Assembly: GCF_900199405.1 (NCBI RefSeq)
Contig: NZ_LT963430.1
Span: 868,001 to 932,000, forward strand
Direction of reading: 5' to 3'
DNA length: 64,000 bases
Origin: Beduinella massiliensis
GTDB lineage: Bacteria; Bacillota; Clostridia; Christensenellales; Aristaeellaceae
The translations under genes were made by a program, and so were the position numbers. This document shows positions 25,197 through 34,524 of the stretch, in pieces (positions within the stretch are counted from its first letter, which is position 1; the number at the start of each line of letters is the position of its first letter). The notes under the pieces were generated by a model, which saw nothing but the letters and a program-made list of their open reading frames with translations, was not told the DNA's origin and did not search any database.

Positions 25197-25251
25197 TCTG
25201 CCGCCGCCTCGGCGCCGTCCGGGTATGAAGCAAGAGAAAGGATGAACGCAT

Positions 25252-26199
25252 ATGACCGCAACCGCACCGTCTGCCAAAAAGAAAGCCTCCGTTGGCAACC
25301 GGATCAAGCGCTGCATTCCGATGTACCTGATGGCCTTGCCGGGGCTCGTGTACCTCATCATCAACAACTACATCCCGATGAGCGGCATCATCATCGCCTT
25401 TAAGAACGTCAACTGGCGCAAGGGCATTCTGGCGAGCCCCTGGGCGGGCTTTTCCAACTTCGAGTACCTCTTCAAGACGCGCGACGCCTGGACGATCACG
25501 CGCAATACCATCTGCTACAACCTGGTGTTCATCGTGCTGGGCACCGTGATGGCCATCGCCATCGCGATTTTGCTCAACGAGATTCGCTCCAAAAAGCTCA
25601 AGCAGGTCTATCAGACGGTCTTCCTGCTGCCGTACCTCATCTCCATCGTCGTGGTGAGCTATCTCGTGTTCGCGATGCTCTCCATCGACTCCGGCTTCAT
25701 CAACAAGAGCGTTCTGGCCGCGCTGGGCAGGGACTCCATCGCCTGGTACACCGAGCCCAAGTACTGGCCTTTCATATTGGTCATCGTCTACCTTTGGAAG
25801 ACGTTCGGCTACAACAGCATCATCTACTACGCGACGCTGGTGGGCGTGGATCACAGCTATTACGAGGCCGCGGCCATCGACGGCGCGACCCGCTGGCAGC
25901 AGATTCGCCACGTGACGCTGCCGGCCCTGACGCCCACGATCATCACGCTGACGCTGCTGTCCGTCGGCAAGATCTTCTATTCGGACTTCGGCCTCTTCTA
26001 CCAGGTGCCGATGAATTCCGGCCCCCTGCTGGACGTGACGAACACCATCGACACCTACGTCTACCGCGGCCTGATCCAGCTCAACGACCTGGGCATGTCC
26101 TCCGCGGCGGGCGTGTACCAGAGCCTCGTCGGCTTCATCCTGGTGCTCGCGGCGAACAAGGTCGTCAGCCGCGTGGACAAGGACAACGCGCTGTTTTGA
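25252..26199 (+). CDS. ABC transporter permease, LplB type
   Basis: 315 residues. The N-terminus MTATAPSAKKKASVGNRIKR precedes a first membrane segment YLMALPGLVYLIINNYIPMS, whose short 'IPM' bend is typical of LplB proteins. The EAA loop is EAAAIDGATRWQQIRHVTLP at about 204-223. With the next gene it forms the channel of an oligosaccharide or complex glycoside importer. No ATPase is encoded nearby. Confidence 0.9.
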   Translation: MTATAPSAKKKASVGNRIKRCIPMYLMALPGLVYLIINNYIPMSGIIIAFKNVNWRKGILASPWAGFSNFEYLFKTRDAWTITRNTICYNLVFIVLGTVMAIAIAILLNEIRSKKLKQVYQTVFLLPYLISIVVVSYLVFAMLSIDSGFINKSVLAALGRDSIAWYTEPKYWPFILVIVYLWKTFGYNSIIYYATLVGVDHSYYEAAAIDGATRWQQIRHVTLPALTPTIITLTLLSVGKIFYSDFGLFYQVPMNSGPLLDVTNTIDTYVYRGLIQLNDLGMSSAAGVYQSLVGFILVLAANKVVSRVDKDNALF

Positions 26200-26217
26200 T
26201 GGGAGGAGGATTTACGC

Positions 26218-27105
26218 ATGGTTGAAAGAAAAAGCAGTTTTCAAATCGTCGCCAACATCTTCATGGTGCTGCTGGCGCTGTGCTGCATCTTCCCGTTCGC
26301 GCTGCTGGTCATGTCCTCGCTGACGGAGGAGAAGACGCTGATCCAGAACGGCTACTCGCTCTTCCCGGCCAAGTTCGGACTGGACAGCTACGCCTACATG
26401 TTCAAGAGCGGCTCCAGCATCGCCCGGGCCTACGGCGTCACGGTGTTCGTCACCGTCGCCGGCACGGTCAGCGGCATGCTGATGACGATGCTGCTGGCCT
26501 ACCCGCTCTCGCGCAAGGAGTTCTTCGGCAGAAACGTCCTCGCGTTCATCGTCTTTTTTACGATGCTCTTCAACGGCGGCCTGGTGCCCACCTACATCAT
26601 GTACACGCGCTACTTCCACCTGCGCAACACCCTCTGGGCGCTGATCGTGCCCTCGCTGCTGGTGAACGCGTTTTACGTCATCATGATGCGCACGTACTTC
26701 AACACCAACATCCCGGACGCGGTGGTCGAGGCGGCGCGCATCGACGGCGCGGGCGAGTGGCGCACGATGTTCCAGATCGTGCTGCCCATGAGCGTGCCGA
26801 TGATCGCCACCCTCGCGCTGCTGATCGGCCTGAGCTACTGGAACGACTGGAAGAACGGCCTGTACTACCTCACCAAGAGCGAGCTGTTCTCCATTCAGAA
26901 CATCCTCAACCGCATGCTCCAGGACGTGCAGTTCCTCAAGAGCGGCGCGGGCGGGGCCAACGCCAGCGAGATCGCGGCGACGCTGCCCAGCACGGGCATC
27001 AAGATGGCCATCGCGGTCGTCGGCGCGCTGCCGGTGATGATCATCTACCCCTTCTTCCAGAAGTTCTTCGTCAAGGGCATCACGATCGGCGCCGTCAAGG
27101 GCTGA
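26218..27105 (+). CDS. ABC transporter permease, LplC/YtcP type
   Basis: 295 residues. MVERKSSFQIVANIFMVLLA begins it; the EAA loop EAARIDGAGEWRTMFQIVLP lies at about 176-195, and the end FFQKFFVKGITIGAVKG is the common LplC tail. The ATG follows GGGAGGAGG after a few bases. It sits 18 bp after the LplB-type gene. Confidence 0.9.
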   Translation: MVERKSSFQIVANIFMVLLALCCIFPFALLVMSSLTEEKTLIQNGYSLFPAKFGLDSYAYMFKSGSSIARAYGVTVFVTVAGTVSGMLMTMLLAYPLSRKEFFGRNVLAFIVFFTMLFNGGLVPTYIMYTRYFHLRNTLWALIVPSLLVNAFYVIMMRTYFNTNIPDAVVEAARIDGAGEWRTMFQIVLPMSVPMIATLALLIGLSYWNDWKNGLYYLTKSELFSIQNILNRMLQDVQFLKSGAGGANASEIAATLPSTGIKMAIAVVGALPVMIIYPFFQKFFVKGITIGAVKG

Positions 27106-27135
27106 TCGCTCCGCCATAAGGAAAGGATGAGTCTC

Positions 27136-28011
27136 ATGAAGGTCGGCATTCAGCTCTATTCCGTCAAGGACATGATCGCCAGGGACCCCGTCGCGGCGTT
27201 TGAAAAGGTCGCGCAGATCGGCTATAAGTGCTGGGAGGTCTGCCAGCTCTACGGCCGCACGGACATCGCCTACAACTACGGCCTGCAGATGCCCCCGCAG
27301 GAGGCCAAGGCGTTCGTCGCGTCCCTGGGCGTCACGGTCGTCGGCAGCCACCTCACCTACGAGCAGACGCAGGACGAGCAGTACCTCGAGGGTTACCTCT
27401 CCTACATGGAGGAGATCGGCTGCAAGGCGGCGGGCCTGGGCTCCAGCTACTTCCCCTACATGGACATGGAGGCCCTGAAGGCCCAGTGCGCGCACTTCAA
27501 CCACGTCGGCGAGCGCTGCCGCGCGCACGGCATGAAGTTCTACTACCACAACCACTACCACGAATTCCAGAAGTTCGGGGACCGCACGGTCTACCAGCTC
27601 CTGATGGAAAACACCGATCCGAGCCTCGTGTGGTTCGAGCTGGACACCTACTGGGCGATGCGCGCGGGCATGGACCCCAAGGAGGTGCTGCGGGAGAACG
27701 CGGGCCGCATCCTCTTCATCCACCAGAAGGACTTCCCCAAGAACTTCCGCTCGCCCGCGAACCTGTACACCTACGCCGTCGATCCGCACGCGAACCTCGA
27801 CCGCAGCGTCCTTCGCGGCGTGAGCGAGCCGGACGGCTTCGCGGAGGTCGGCACGGGCTGCATGGACATCCAAGGCATCCTCGACGCGGCGAACGAGGCG
27901 GGCGTGGAGTGCGTCATCCTCGAACAGGACCGCACCGCGCTCACCGAGGAGGAGAGCATCACCATCAGCATGAACGCCTTTAAGAAGTACAAGGGCCTCG
28001 AGTGGGCGTAA
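27136..28011 (+). CDS. Sugar phosphate isomerase/epimerase (xylose isomerase-like TIM barrel)
   Basis: 291 residues. AP-endonuclease-2/xylose-isomerase-like barrel: MKVGIQLYSVKDMIARDPV, then YHNHYHEFQKFGD with metal-type histidines, WFELDTYWAMRAGMDP, FIHQKDFPK and EVGTGCMDIQGIL with CVILEQD. The set of Glu, Asp and His ligands fits a divalent-metal isomerase or epimerase. Together with the adjoining Gfo/Idh/MocA oxidoreductase it probably processes an oxidised sugar or inositol-like compound. ATG 27136 is preferred because AAAGGA is well spaced; ATG 27127 would add three residues. Confidence 0.85.
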   Translation: MKVGIQLYSVKDMIARDPVAAFEKVAQIGYKCWEVCQLYGRTDIAYNYGLQMPPQEAKAFVASLGVTVVGSHLTYEQTQDEQYLEGYLSYMEEIGCKAAGLGSSYFPYMDMEALKAQCAHFNHVGERCRAHGMKFYYHNHYHEFQKFGDRTVYQLLMENTDPSLVWFELDTYWAMRAGMDPKEVLRENAGRILFIHQKDFPKNFRSPANLYTYAVDPHANLDRSVLRGVSEPDGFAEVGTGCMDIQGILDAANEAGVECVILEQDRTALTEEESITISMNAFKKYKGLEWA

Positions 28012-28027
28012 GCGGAGGAAGAACACG

Positions 28028-29116
28028 ATGGAAAAGCTTAAGATCGGCGTCATCGGCTGCGGCGGCATCGCGAACGCCAAGCACCTGCCTTCCCTTTCCA
28101 AGCTGCCGGAGCTGTGCGAGATCGTCGCCTTCTGCGACCTGATCCCGCAGCGCGCGCAGGAGGCCGCCGAGAAGTACGGCGCGCCGGACGCGAAGACGTA
28201 CACGGACTATCGCGGGCTGCTCGCGGACCCGAAGATCGACGTGGTGCACGTGCTGACCCCGAACGTCGCGCACTGCCAGATCACGATCGACGCCTTTGAA
28301 GCGGGCAAGCACGTGATGTGCGAGAAGCCCATGGCCCCGACCGCCGCGGACGCGCAGCGCATGATCGACGCCGCGCGCCGCGCGGGGAAGAAGTTCACCA
28401 TCGGCTATCAGAACCGCTTCCGCGAGGACGCGCAGACGCTGTACAAGGCCTGCCGCCAGGGCGCGCTGGGCCATGTGTACTTCGCCAAGGCGCACGCCAC
28501 GCGGCGCAAGGCGGTGCCGACCTGGGGCGTGTTCACCAACAAGGAGCTGCAGGGCGGCGGGTGCCTCATCGACATCGGCACGCACGCGCTGGATCTGACG
28601 CTCTGGTGCATGGACAATTACGAGCCCGAATCCGTCAGCGGCAGCGTCTACTACGAGCTGGGCAAGAACCCGGAGGGCAACAAGTTCGGCGATTGGGACC
28701 CGGAGACGTTCGACGTGGAGGACTCCGCGTTCGGCTACATCAAGATGAAGGACGGCGCGACGATCTTCCTGGAGTCCTCCTGGGCGCTCAACACCACGGA
28801 TTTCAAGGAGGCGGCCTGCACGCTCTGCGGCACGCAGGGCGGCGCGGAGCTGCTGGTGGACGGCGCGCAGCGCACGGTGAAGTTCAACACCGCCAAGTAC
28901 GGCCAGCTCATGGACGAGGAGATCGCGCCCAAGGGGCTCGTCTCCTACTACAGCGGCGAGTCGAAGGAGCCGGGCTATCTGGAAGCCAGGCAGTGGCTGC
29001 AAAGCATCCTGAACGATACGGAACCGCTGGTGCGCCCGGAGCAGGCGCTCGCCGTCACGCGCATCCTGGAGGCGATCTACCGGTCGTTTGAGGAAAAGCG
29101 CGAAGTGCGGTTTTAA
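28028..29116 (+). CDS. Gfo/Idh/MocA-family NAD(P)-dependent oxidoreductase
   Basis: 362 residues. The Rossmann motif IGVIGCGGIANAKHLPS begins at residue 5, and the family's EKPMA motif (HVMCEKPMAPTAADAQ) is near residue 98 and holds the conserved Lys. GYQNRFREDAQTLYK and the DIGTHALDLTLWCMDN segment, with the probable catalytic His, follow. These enzymes oxidise or reduce sugar or inositol hydroxyls. It lies 16 bp after the TIM-barrel gene and is last in sugar operon 2, before a strong terminator. Confidence 0.9.
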   Translation: MEKLKIGVIGCGGIANAKHLPSLSKLPELCEIVAFCDLIPQRAQEAAEKYGAPDAKTYTDYRGLLADPKIDVVHVLTPNVAHCQITIDAFEAGKHVMCEKPMAPTAADAQRMIDAARRAGKKFTIGYQNRFREDAQTLYKACRQGALGHVYFAKAHATRRKAVPTWGVFTNKELQGGGCLIDIGTHALDLTLWCMDNYEPESVSGSVYYELGKNPEGNKFGDWDPETFDVEDSAFGYIKMKDGATIFLESSWALNTTDFKEAACTLCGTQGGAELLVDGAQRTVKFNTAKYGQLMDEEIAPKGLVSYYSGESKEPGYLEARQWLQSILNDTEPLVRPEQALAVTRILEAIYRSFEEKREVRF

Positions 29117-29135
29117 GGACGCGTGAACGAAAGGG

Positions 29136-29179
29136 GCCCGCGGGGCAATCGATGAAGCGATTGCCCTGCGGGCTTTTTT
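29136..29179 (+). terminator. Strong intrinsic terminator (copy 1 of a repeated hairpin)
   Basis: A 16-bp stem from GCCCGCGGGGCAATCG to its complement (one mismatch) with loop ATGAAG, then six T. A nearly identical hairpin occurs at 37278. Confidence 0.9.
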
Positions 29180-29243
29180 GCGTCCGCGGAAAACGACGGC
29201 TTCAATCTGTCAGAAAATTGATAGGAATGTCACAAATGAAAGA

Positions 29244-29271
29244 TTGAATTACGGAGTGCTTTTGCTAAAAT
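29244..29271 (+). promoter_or_regulatory. Promoter of sugar operon 3
   Basis: TTGAAT (29244-29249), 16 bp, TAAAAT (29266-29271). Confidence 0.6.
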
Positions 29272-29315
29272 GTAAATAGAAAAACACACAAGCGGCGCGA
29301 AATGGAGGGGTTCAT

Positions 29316-30251
29316 ATGAACGGAAGCGGTGTGCGCAGGCCCAAAAGGGCGGCGCGCGTGGGAAGGGAAATGCGAAAACATAAGGCGCTGTACTTCATGC
29401 TTTTGCCGGGCCTGATCTTCTTTCTGGTCTACCGCTATATCCCCATGTACGGCATCGTCATCGCTTTCAAGAAGTTTTCCATCGGCCGCGGCATCTGGGG
29501 CAGCAAGTGGGTGGGGCTGGAAAACTTCATGGACTTTTTTACGTCGCCCGTCTTCGACATGGTGATGATGAACACCGTCCTCATCAGCCTGTATAAGCTG
29601 GTCCTCTGTTTCCCTGCGCCCATCCTGCTCTCGCTCATGCTCAACGAGGTGCGCCGCAGGCGCTTTCAGAAGACGGTGCAGACGGTCGTGTGCCTGCCTT
29701 ATTTCATCTCCTGGGTAGTGCTGGGGTCGATTGCCCTCGTCTTCTTCGCGCCCAAGACGGGCGTAGTGCCGATGCTTGCGCAGGCGCTCACCGGCGAATC
29801 GTTTAACGTCATGATGAACCCCAAGAGCTTCCGTGGCTTTCTGGTCTTTACCGAAATCTGGAAGGAGACGGGCTGGAGCGCCATCATCTATACCGCGGCG
29901 CTTGCCGGCATCAACGAAGAGCTGTACGAGGCGGCCCGTATCGACGGGGCGAATAAGGCGCAGGAGCTGCGCTATATCACCCTGCCGGGCATCGTCCCCG
30001 TCATCATGACCATGCTGATCCTGCGCGTCGGCCATATTCTGAACGCGGGCTTTGAGCAGGTGCTGATCCTTCAAAACGACATGGTGTACGAGGTCAGCGA
30101 GATCATCGACACCTACGTGTACAAGGTAGCGTTTCAGCAGGGCAATTACGGCATGTCCACCGCGGCGGGGCTGTTCAAGTCGCTGATCGGGCTGGTGCTG
30201 GTGGTTTCGACCAACAAGATCGCCGAACGGTTCGACCAGGGCGTCATTTAA
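29316..30251 (+). CDS. ABC transporter permease, LplB type (operon 3)
   Basis: 311 residues. A basic N-terminus, then the first membrane segment YFMLLPGLIFFLVYRYIPMYG. The EAA loop EAARIDGANKAQELRYITLP is at about 206-225. The ending VSTNKIAERFDQGVI is typical. First gene of operon 3, behind a promoter and AATGGAGGGG. The permeases precede the binding-protein gene here, the reverse of the order in operons 1 and 2. Confidence 0.9.
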   Translation: MNGSGVRRPKRAARVGREMRKHKALYFMLLPGLIFFLVYRYIPMYGIVIAFKKFSIGRGIWGSKWVGLENFMDFFTSPVFDMVMMNTVLISLYKLVLCFPAPILLSLMLNEVRRRRFQKTVQTVVCLPYFISWVVLGSIALVFFAPKTGVVPMLAQALTGESFNVMMNPKSFRGFLVFTEIWKETGWSAIIYTAALAGINEELYEAARIDGANKAQELRYITLPGIVPVIMTMLILRVGHILNAGFEQVLILQNDMVYEVSEIIDTYVYKVAFQQGNYGMSTAAGLFKSLIGLVLVVSTNKIAERFDQGVI

Positions 30252-30263
30252 GGAGGGATGAAC

Positions 30264-31166
30264 ATGCAGAAGGCGATACTCGCCCCCGGGCGCGCCCGCA
30301 GGCGCGCGCATCCCATGACCCTGCTCAACTATGCGCTGCTGTTCCTGACGGGCTTCGTCACCTTTTATCCGTTCTGGTACGTGCTCATGTACTCGCTGAG
30401 CACCTACCGCGAGGTGCTCGACGTCAAATTCCTGGTGCTGCCCGCCGGGTTCACGCTGGAAAACTATCAATACGTATTCGCGGACAAGTCGATGTACACC
30501 GGCGCGCTCAACAGCATCTTCGTCGCGGGCGTGGGCACCGTGCTCTCGCTCGCCGTAACCCTGCTGATGGCCTATCCCATGTGCAAGCGCATCCCCGGCA
30601 TGCACGCGGTCTCCTTTCTGGTGTACTTTACGCTGCTGTTCGGCGGCGGCATGATCCCGACTTATCTCGTCGTCAAGGACACGGGGCTCATCAACTCCCT
30701 CTGGTCCCTCATCATACCGCAGCTCGTGAACCCCTTCTTCCTGTTCATCATGCGGGGGGCGATCCGGGAGATACCGGACAGCCTGTCGGAGTCCGCGCAG
30801 CTGGACGGGGCCTCGCAGGCGCGCATCCTGCTGCAAATCATCGTGCCGCTGTGCCTGCCTATGCTGGCCTCCATCGCCCTCTTTTACGCGGCGCGCTACT
30901 GGAACGCCTATTTCGACGCGCTGATCTACATCAGCAAGCCGGAGCGATGGACGATCCAGCTCGTCATCCGCAACATCATCTTCGCCCAGAATCCGGAGCT
31001 CAGCGGCGGGGCGATGGTCGCTTCCGAGTCTACGACCAGCGCGCGCACGCTGGAGACCGTGAAGATGGCGCTGCTGGTCGTGTCCGTCGTGCCGATCGCG
31101 GCGGTCTATCCCTTCCTGCAAAAGTACTTCAGCAAAGGCGTGATGGTCGGCGCGATCAAGAGCTGA
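30264..31166 (+). CDS. ABC transporter permease, LplC type (operon 3)
   Basis: 300 residues. Membrane segments start at LLNYALLFLTGFVTFYPFWY. The EAA-like loop is SESAQLDGASQARILLQIIV (SES instead of EAA at the start) at about 174-193, and the end KYFSKGVMVGAIKS is typical. ATG 30264 lies 7 bases after AAGGAGG (30250-30256); ATG 30258 abuts that site and is less likely. Confidence 0.9.
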   Translation: MQKAILAPGRARRRAHPMTLLNYALLFLTGFVTFYPFWYVLMYSLSTYREVLDVKFLVLPAGFTLENYQYVFADKSMYTGALNSIFVAGVGTVLSLAVTLLMAYPMCKRIPGMHAVSFLVYFTLLFGGGMIPTYLVVKDTGLINSLWSLIIPQLVNPFFLFIMRGAIREIPDSLSESAQLDGASQARILLQIIVPLCLPMLASIALFYAARYWNAYFDALIYISKPERWTIQLVIRNIIFAQNPELSGGAMVASESTTSARTLETVKMALLVVSVVPIAAVYPFLQKYFSKGVMVGAIKS

Positions 31167-31311
31167 CAGGTTTTGAATCCAGCGGAAAGGAGGCGTCAAG
31201 GATCTCGGTGTAACCGCCCCGGTCCGAAGCGGCCGGAAGGCAGGGCGGCCGGAAGGCCGGCCTGCGACGCGCAGACGAATCATTCCCCGGCGACAAAAAG
31301 GAGAGAACGAG

Positions 31312-32808
31312 ATGAAAAAGTATTTGGCAGCGGTTCTGACGCTGACGCTGCTGGCGGGCCTTGCCCTGTGCGTGCCCGCCGCGCTGGCAGAGACGAATCC
31401 CGATTGGCCGACCCTGCACATCATCGCCCGCAAGCTGGGCGAGGGCGATCCGGACAACCCCATTTTGCCCCTGCTGGAGCAGGCGATCGAATGCAACATC
31501 GAGGTCGACTGGCGCGCGCCGAGCGATTATGGGCAGCAGTGCCAGGTGATCCTGGCTTCCGGCGATTACCCGGACATGATGGAGGTCTGGTGGTCCAACC
31601 CGCCGGGAGACTTCGACGACTTCGCCTACAGCGGCAGCATCCTCGCGCTGGACGACCTGATCGAGCAATACGGGCAGGAAATCCTCAAGGTGCGCCCGGA
31701 GGAAACGTGGTGGCGCTACGCGGAGGACGGCAAGATTTACGCCATACCGGCGCGCTACGCGGAGATGGCGGACGAGACGTTCCTCATCCGCCAGGACTGG
31801 CTGGACAACCTGGGGCTTCAAATGCCGACGACCCTGGATGAGCTCGAAGAGGTCATCCGGCAGTTTACGGTATCGGACCCGGACGGCAACGGCAAGGACG
31901 ACACCTACGGCGTCGGCATGGCGGGCGGCTACGAGACGGACAAGCTCTGGCTGGGCGCGTACGGCGTGGCGCGCGGCCAATGGAACGTGCGCGAGGACGG
32001 CTCCCTTGTCTGGTGGGGCGTCATGCCGGAGGCGTTTGAGGCCATTCTGCGCGTGCGCGCGCTGTATCAGGCGGGCTACATCGAGCCTGAGTACCCGCTC
32101 ATGCAGCGTTCCGAGATGATCGCGGGCATGTCCCAGAACAAGTACGGCATGCATTGGTGGCAGCCGACGCAGATGACGGTCGCGACCAGCGACTTCTGGC
32201 GCGAGTTTACCCAGAGCGTGCCGGAGGCGAAGATCGCGGTGCTGCCGCCCATCGCCGCAGAGGGCGTGAAAGCGCCCGTATACCCCGGCGTGGCTTCCCT
32301 GCAGTTTATCAATCAGATCATCTTCGCGGATAGCGAGCACCCCGAAAAGTGCGTGCAGCTGCTGAACTATCTGGCCACGCAGGAGGGCAGCGAGCTGGCG
32401 GCCTTCGGCATCAAGGGCGAGCATTGGGACGAGGTGGACGGCCAGGTCGTCATGCGCGAGATGTCGACGGAGGATTACAAGAAGTCGGGCGCCGGGCTGT
32501 ACGCCTGGATGTGCCGCCCGGGCTATTACCTGCGCAACACCGACCCGCTGGCCATGGAGGCCATCGAGACGTACAACCCTTATATCGTGCGCAACCCCAT
32601 GCCCTATTCAACCGAGATTGAGATCAAGAAGGGAACGGCCCTCAAGAACGACCTGACGAACAGCGTGTTTACCAAGCTGATCATCGAAAAGGACATCGAC
32701 CCCAAGGCGGTTTGGGACGAATACGTCGAAAAGTGGAACGCCACCGGCGGCAGGGAAATGACGGAACAGGTGAACGCGGAATACGAGAAGCTGCGGAGCA
32801 GCAAGTAA
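31312..32808 (+). CDS. Extracellular solute-binding protein of operon 3
   Basis: 498 residues. The signal peptide MKKYLAAVLTLTLLAGLALC...ALA is cut near residue 27. The mature part has the family-1 features: LPLLEQAIECNIEVDWRAPS, GDYPDMMEVWWSN, YAIPARYAEMADETFLIRQD and WLDNLGLQMPTTLDELEEVI, a typical LplA-like signature. Binds an unknown sugar for the two permeases upstream. ATG 31312 follows AGGAGAGAA. The 145-bp spacer before it contains a GGCCGG-rich hairpin. Confidence 0.88.
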   Translation: MKKYLAAVLTLTLLAGLALCVPAALAETNPDWPTLHIIARKLGEGDPDNPILPLLEQAIECNIEVDWRAPSDYGQQCQVILASGDYPDMMEVWWSNPPGDFDDFAYSGSILALDDLIEQYGQEILKVRPEETWWRYAEDGKIYAIPARYAEMADETFLIRQDWLDNLGLQMPTTLDELEEVIRQFTVSDPDGNGKDDTYGVGMAGGYETDKLWLGAYGVARGQWNVREDGSLVWWGVMPEAFEAILRVRALYQAGYIEPEYPLMQRSEMIAGMSQNKYGMHWWQPTQMTVATSDFWREFTQSVPEAKIAVLPPIAAEGVKAPVYPGVASLQFINQIIFADSEHPEKCVQLLNYLATQEGSELAAFGIKGEHWDEVDGQVVMREMSTEDYKKSGAGLYAWMCRPGYYLRNTDPLAMEAIETYNPYIVRNPMPYSTEIEIKKGTALKNDLTNSVFTKLIIEKDIDPKAVWDEYVEKWNATGGREMTEQVNAEYEKLRSSK

Positions 32809-32867
32809 AACGGCGCGGCGCCGGAAGCGGGCTTCCGGCGTCCTCGCCATCTCAGGAGGGAAAACTC

Positions 32868-34475
32868 ATGCGGCTTTATAACGGCATCGAGCTGCCGGAG
32901 GCGTGGCCCCCGCGCTATGCGCAGAGCTCTATGGTGACGCCCCAGCCCGTCCCGTATTTGAAAGCGCCGCCCAGGCACATCTGCATCGACATCGGACGGC
33001 AGCTCTTTGTGGACGACTTTTTGATCGAGCAGACCGACATGCGCCGGGAATATCACCGGGCGGAGTACGTTCAGGATGGCCCCGTCTTCTTTCCGCAGAC
33101 GGAGCTGGAGATGAACGGCGGCTTCGCGCCCATGGCCTGCCCGTTTAATGACGGCATCGTCTACGACCCGGAGGATCGCCTCTTCAAGATGTGGTATCAC
33201 GCGGGCTTCTTCGACGGCACCGCCTACGCGCAGAGCGAGGACGGCATTCACTGGACGCGCCTGTCGGAGCTCAGGCCCGGAAGCGACGGGCGCGTGATTC
33301 CCGCAAGGCCCGGCTGGCAGCGGGATGGCGCGAGCGTGTGGCTCGATCACGACGAAACCGATCGCACCAAGCGATTTAAGATGTTTGTCTTTTACCGGGA
33401 ATATCAGGAAAAGGATCGCTTCTATTACGCCATGAAGTCGCGTACGCAGACGGGCGAACATCCGGTGCTTTACGCCTCCGAAAACGGGATTGACTGGCGT
33501 GAAATGGGAGAAACCGGTCCCTGCGGGGACAATACGGACTTCTTCTACAATCCCTTCCGTAAGAAGTATTGCTTCAGCATCAGAAAGAATACGCCGGTTG
33601 ACCCGAGAGTGCGGGCGCGCTATTATTACGAGAACGAAGATTTTTACAGCGCGCATTGGGACGAGGAGGAGCCGGTCTTTTGGGATCGGTGCAGCCTGCA
33701 GGACGAGGCTGACCCGGCGCTGGGGCACCCACCGCAGCTCTACAACCTGGACGCGGTGGCGTACGAGAGCCTCATGCTGGGCGCGTACCACATCTTCCTG
33801 GGGCCGCCCAACGGCGTCTGCCGCCAGACGAGGCGTCCGAAGATCATGGACGTCAAGTTCGGCTTCAGCCGCGACGGCTTTCACTTCGACCGGAGCGACA
33901 ACCTGCCGTTTCTCACCTCCTCTCGCGTCACGGGCCGGTGGGACTATGGGTACCTGCACACGCATTCCGGCCTGCTTACGGTCGTGGGGGACAGGCTGTA
34001 CTTCCACTTTTCCGCCTGGTCGGGCGTGTCGCCCGTGCTGGGCATGGACATGTACGCAGGCGGAAGCGTCGGCCTGGGGACGATGCGCCGCGACGGCTTC
34101 GTCTCGATGGAGGCGGGGGAGACGCCCTGCTCGCTGACGACCCGCGCGCTGGTTACGCCCCATCCCTACCTGTTTGTCAACGCGGACTGCCCGCAGGGCG
34201 AGCTCGCGGTCGAGGTGCTGGACGAGGCGGGGCGCGTGGTCGAACCCTTTACGCGCGAAAACTGCCGCGCCGTGCACGCAGATTCCTGCCGCCAGCGGAT
34301 CACCTGGGCAGGTGCGGAGCACGTCGGCGCGCTCGGCGGAAAGCCGTTCAGGTTGCGCTTTACGATGAGCAGGGGGGCGCTTTACGCCTTCTGGTTGAGC
34401 CCGACGGAGCGCGGAAACAGCCTGGGCTACATGGGCGCGGGCGGCCCGGGGTTCAGCGGGGGCAGGGATCTGTAA
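32868..34475 (+). CDS. Beta-propeller glycosidase-like protein, function unknown
   Basis: 535 residues, no signal peptide. After IDIGRQLFVDDFLIEQTDM, repeated units resemble the blades of GH32/43/68-type propellers: GIVYDPEDRLFKMWYH, YAQSEDGIHWTRLSE, VWLDHDETDRTKRFKMFVFY, YASENGIDWREMGE and FGFSRDGFHFDR. Each has an Asp-containing turn, and 'SxDGxxW' repeats are marks of such folds. The C-terminal part (about 420-535) is a beta-sandwich-like module. It probably acts in the cytoplasm on the imported glycoside. I cannot name the exact glycoside hydrolase family or the catalytic pair. ATG 32868 follows AGGAGGG. Confidence 0.7.
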   Translation: MRLYNGIELPEAWPPRYAQSSMVTPQPVPYLKAPPRHICIDIGRQLFVDDFLIEQTDMRREYHRAEYVQDGPVFFPQTELEMNGGFAPMACPFNDGIVYDPEDRLFKMWYHAGFFDGTAYAQSEDGIHWTRLSELRPGSDGRVIPARPGWQRDGASVWLDHDETDRTKRFKMFVFYREYQEKDRFYYAMKSRTQTGEHPVLYASENGIDWREMGETGPCGDNTDFFYNPFRKKYCFSIRKNTPVDPRVRARYYYENEDFYSAHWDEEEPVFWDRCSLQDEADPALGHPPQLYNLDAVAYESLMLGAYHIFLGPPNGVCRQTRRPKIMDVKFGFSRDGFHFDRSDNLPFLTSSRVTGRWDYGYLHTHSGLLTVVGDRLYFHFSAWSGVSPVLGMDMYAGGSVGLGTMRRDGFVSMEAGETPCSLTTRALVTPHPYLFVNADCPQGELAVEVLDEAGRVVEPFTRENCRAVHADSCRQRITWAGAEHVGALGGKPFRLRFTMSRGALYAFWLSPTERGNSLGYMGAGGPGFSGGRDL

Positions 34476-34524
34476 GGAAGCGCCCTGCGGGGCGAAAGCG
34501 GAAAAGGCGAGGGAGGCGGAGGCC

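Noticed and set aside
26212-28203. A 663-codon minus-strand frame opposite permease and isomerase genes
   Set aside because: Shadow of conserved plus-strand genes; composition is not protein-like.
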